Below, one piece after another: positions 6,668 through 7,094 of a DNA stretch of 7,094 bases. A program made the translations under genes and the position numbers. How positions within the stretch are numbered: the first letter of the stretch is position 1; the number at the start of each line of letters is the position of its first letter. Origin of the DNA: an uncultured Lachnospiraceae bacterium (GTDB lineage: Bacteria; Bacillota; Clostridia; Lachnospirales; Lachnospiraceae); contig CASDUB010000127.1 in assembly GCA_949283905.1 (NCBI GenBank), forward strand, positions 1 to 7,094. The letters run 5' to 3'. A model generated the notes under the pieces. The model was given only the letters and a program-made list of their open reading frames with translations, had not been told where the DNA came from and ran no database searches.

Positions 6668-6704
6668 TGGAAACAGTCTGTGTTTTAATATAAGATAGTA
6701 TTAA
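6668..6704 (+). promoter_or_regulatory. Tentative promoter of the alcohol dehydrogenase, overlapping a 6-bp inverted repeat
   Basis: TGGAAA (6668-6673) and TAAGAT (6691-6696) are 17 bp apart, each matching the consensus at 4 of 6, and would give a leader of about 45 nt. An inverted repeat TTAATA-N8-TATTAA (6685-6704) surrounds the -10 box and could be an operator. The same stretch also holds a minus-strand candidate: TTGAAA (6722-6717), 16 bp, then TACTAT (6700-6695). Neither is strong. Confidence 0.25.
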
Positions 6705-6736
6705 GTTCAAAAAACATTTCAACTTTATATAATAGC

Positions 6737-6742
6737 AGGAGG
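6737..6742 (+). promoter_or_regulatory. Ribosome binding site of the alcohol dehydrogenase gene
   Basis: AGGAGG lies 5 nt upstream of the ATG at 6748, a full-strength Shine-Dalgarno that fixes the start of the incomplete gene at the right edge. Confidence 0.85.
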
Positions 6743-6747
6743 TAATC

Positions 6748-7094
6748 ATGCATTCATTTACGTATTATACGCCGACAAGAATCTACTTCGGAAAAGACAC
6801 TGTTGATAATATCGCGGAATATATCGGAAAATATTCGCCAAAAAATGTAATGATAGTATTCGGCGGAGGAAGCATCATAAAAAGCGGTCTTTTAGATAAG
6901 ATCGAAAAACTGCTTAACGCCGCAGACATAACATATACTGAATTCGGCGGAGCAAAACCTAATCCTACGCTTGAACACGCATACGACGGAATTAAGCTCG
7001 GAATCGAAAAGGGAGTTGATTTTATACTGGCTGTAGGAGGCGGCAGTGCCATAGATACCGCTAAAGGCATAGGACACGGAATCGCAAATCCCGA
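6748..7094 (+). CDS. Iron-containing alcohol dehydrogenase (butanol dehydrogenase/YqhD-like), 3' end beyond window
   Basis: The first 115 codons are open to the window edge and encode the nucleotide-binding domain of a group III (iron-activated) alcohol dehydrogenase. The start MHSFTYYTPTRIYFGK is typical of clostridial BdhA/BdhB and of YqhD. GGGS (39-42) and GGGSAIDTAK (97-106) are the dinucleotide-binding motifs, the first seen in the NADPH-preferring BdhA/YqhD branch. GGAKPNP (67-73) is also conserved. The family reduces aldehydes such as butyraldehyde to alcohols in the cytoplasm using NAD(P)H and a metal bound by residues of the C-terminal domain, which is not visible here. Full-length members have about 385-390 residues, so roughly 30% is present. 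It is divergent from parE and shares a 260-bp intergenic region with it. I cannot tell the substrate, nor assign a specific symbol. Confidence 0.9.
   Translation, partial: MHSFTYYTPTRIYFGKDTVDNIAEYIGKYSPKNVMIVFGGGSIIKSGLLDKIEKLLNAADITYTEFGGAKPNPTLEHAYDGIKLGIEKGVDFILAVGGGSAIDTAKGIGHGIANP

Noticed and set aside
6728..6733. Perfect TATAAT as the alcohol dehydrogenase -10 box
   Set aside because: Transcription would start inside the AGGAGG ribosome binding site, and there is no good -35 box 16-18 bp upstream.
6783..7077. Minus-strand frames opposite the right-edge gene (6783-7070 and 6892-7077)
   Set aside because: They are antisense to a clear iron alcohol dehydrogenase that has a strong ribosome binding site and conserved motifs.

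Overview
The window looks like chromosomal DNA from an anaerobic, fermentative Firmicute of the Clostridia. Lachnospiraceae or a near relative is my best guess, from AT-rich intergenic regions, strong GGAGG ribosome binding sites, a butyrate-pathway hydroxybutyryl-CoA dehydrogenase, a butanol-type iron alcohol dehydrogenase and a two-gene type II topoisomerase operon. The assignment is inference; no taxonomic marker is complete.

From left to right: the first 60 bases are a minus-strand tRNA-Thr (anticodon CGU), cut by the window edge before its 3' end, with a good sigma-A-type promoter behind it. A stem-loop at 171-208 probably ends the next gene. That gene is hbd (minus, 259-1098), encoding an NAD-dependent 3-hydroxybutyryl-CoA dehydrogenase. 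It stands alone, without the usual crt, bcd or etf neighbours. Its promoter carries a near-perfect Rex (NADH/NAD redox repressor) operator across the -35 box, and a weaker copy lies 34 bp upstream.

Next comes a tightly packed minus-strand operon: parE, then parC (12 nt between stop and start), then lrgA (GTGA stop/start overlap), then lrgB (2 nt gap). It joins a second-type (topoisomerase IV-like) DNA topoisomerase to a LrgAB/CidAB-family membrane protein pair. The promoter (TTGATT, 17 bp, TAAAAT) lies just upstream of parE and is abutted by 24-bp tandem repeats. No clear intrinsic terminator separates lrgB from hbd, so some read-through is possible.

At the right edge, divergent on the plus strand, an iron-containing alcohol dehydrogenase (BdhA/YqhD-like) starts at 6748 and runs off the window.

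Redox and fermentation genes (hbd, the alcohol dehydrogenase and perhaps lrgAB, whose homologues include pyruvate carriers) flank a housekeeping topoisomerase operon. I see no clearly undescribed multi-gene system. The points most worth following are the Rex-type control of a solitary hbd, the translational coupling of lrgA to parC, the tandem repeats at the parE promoter, and the RGGKG box at the very C-terminus of ParC.
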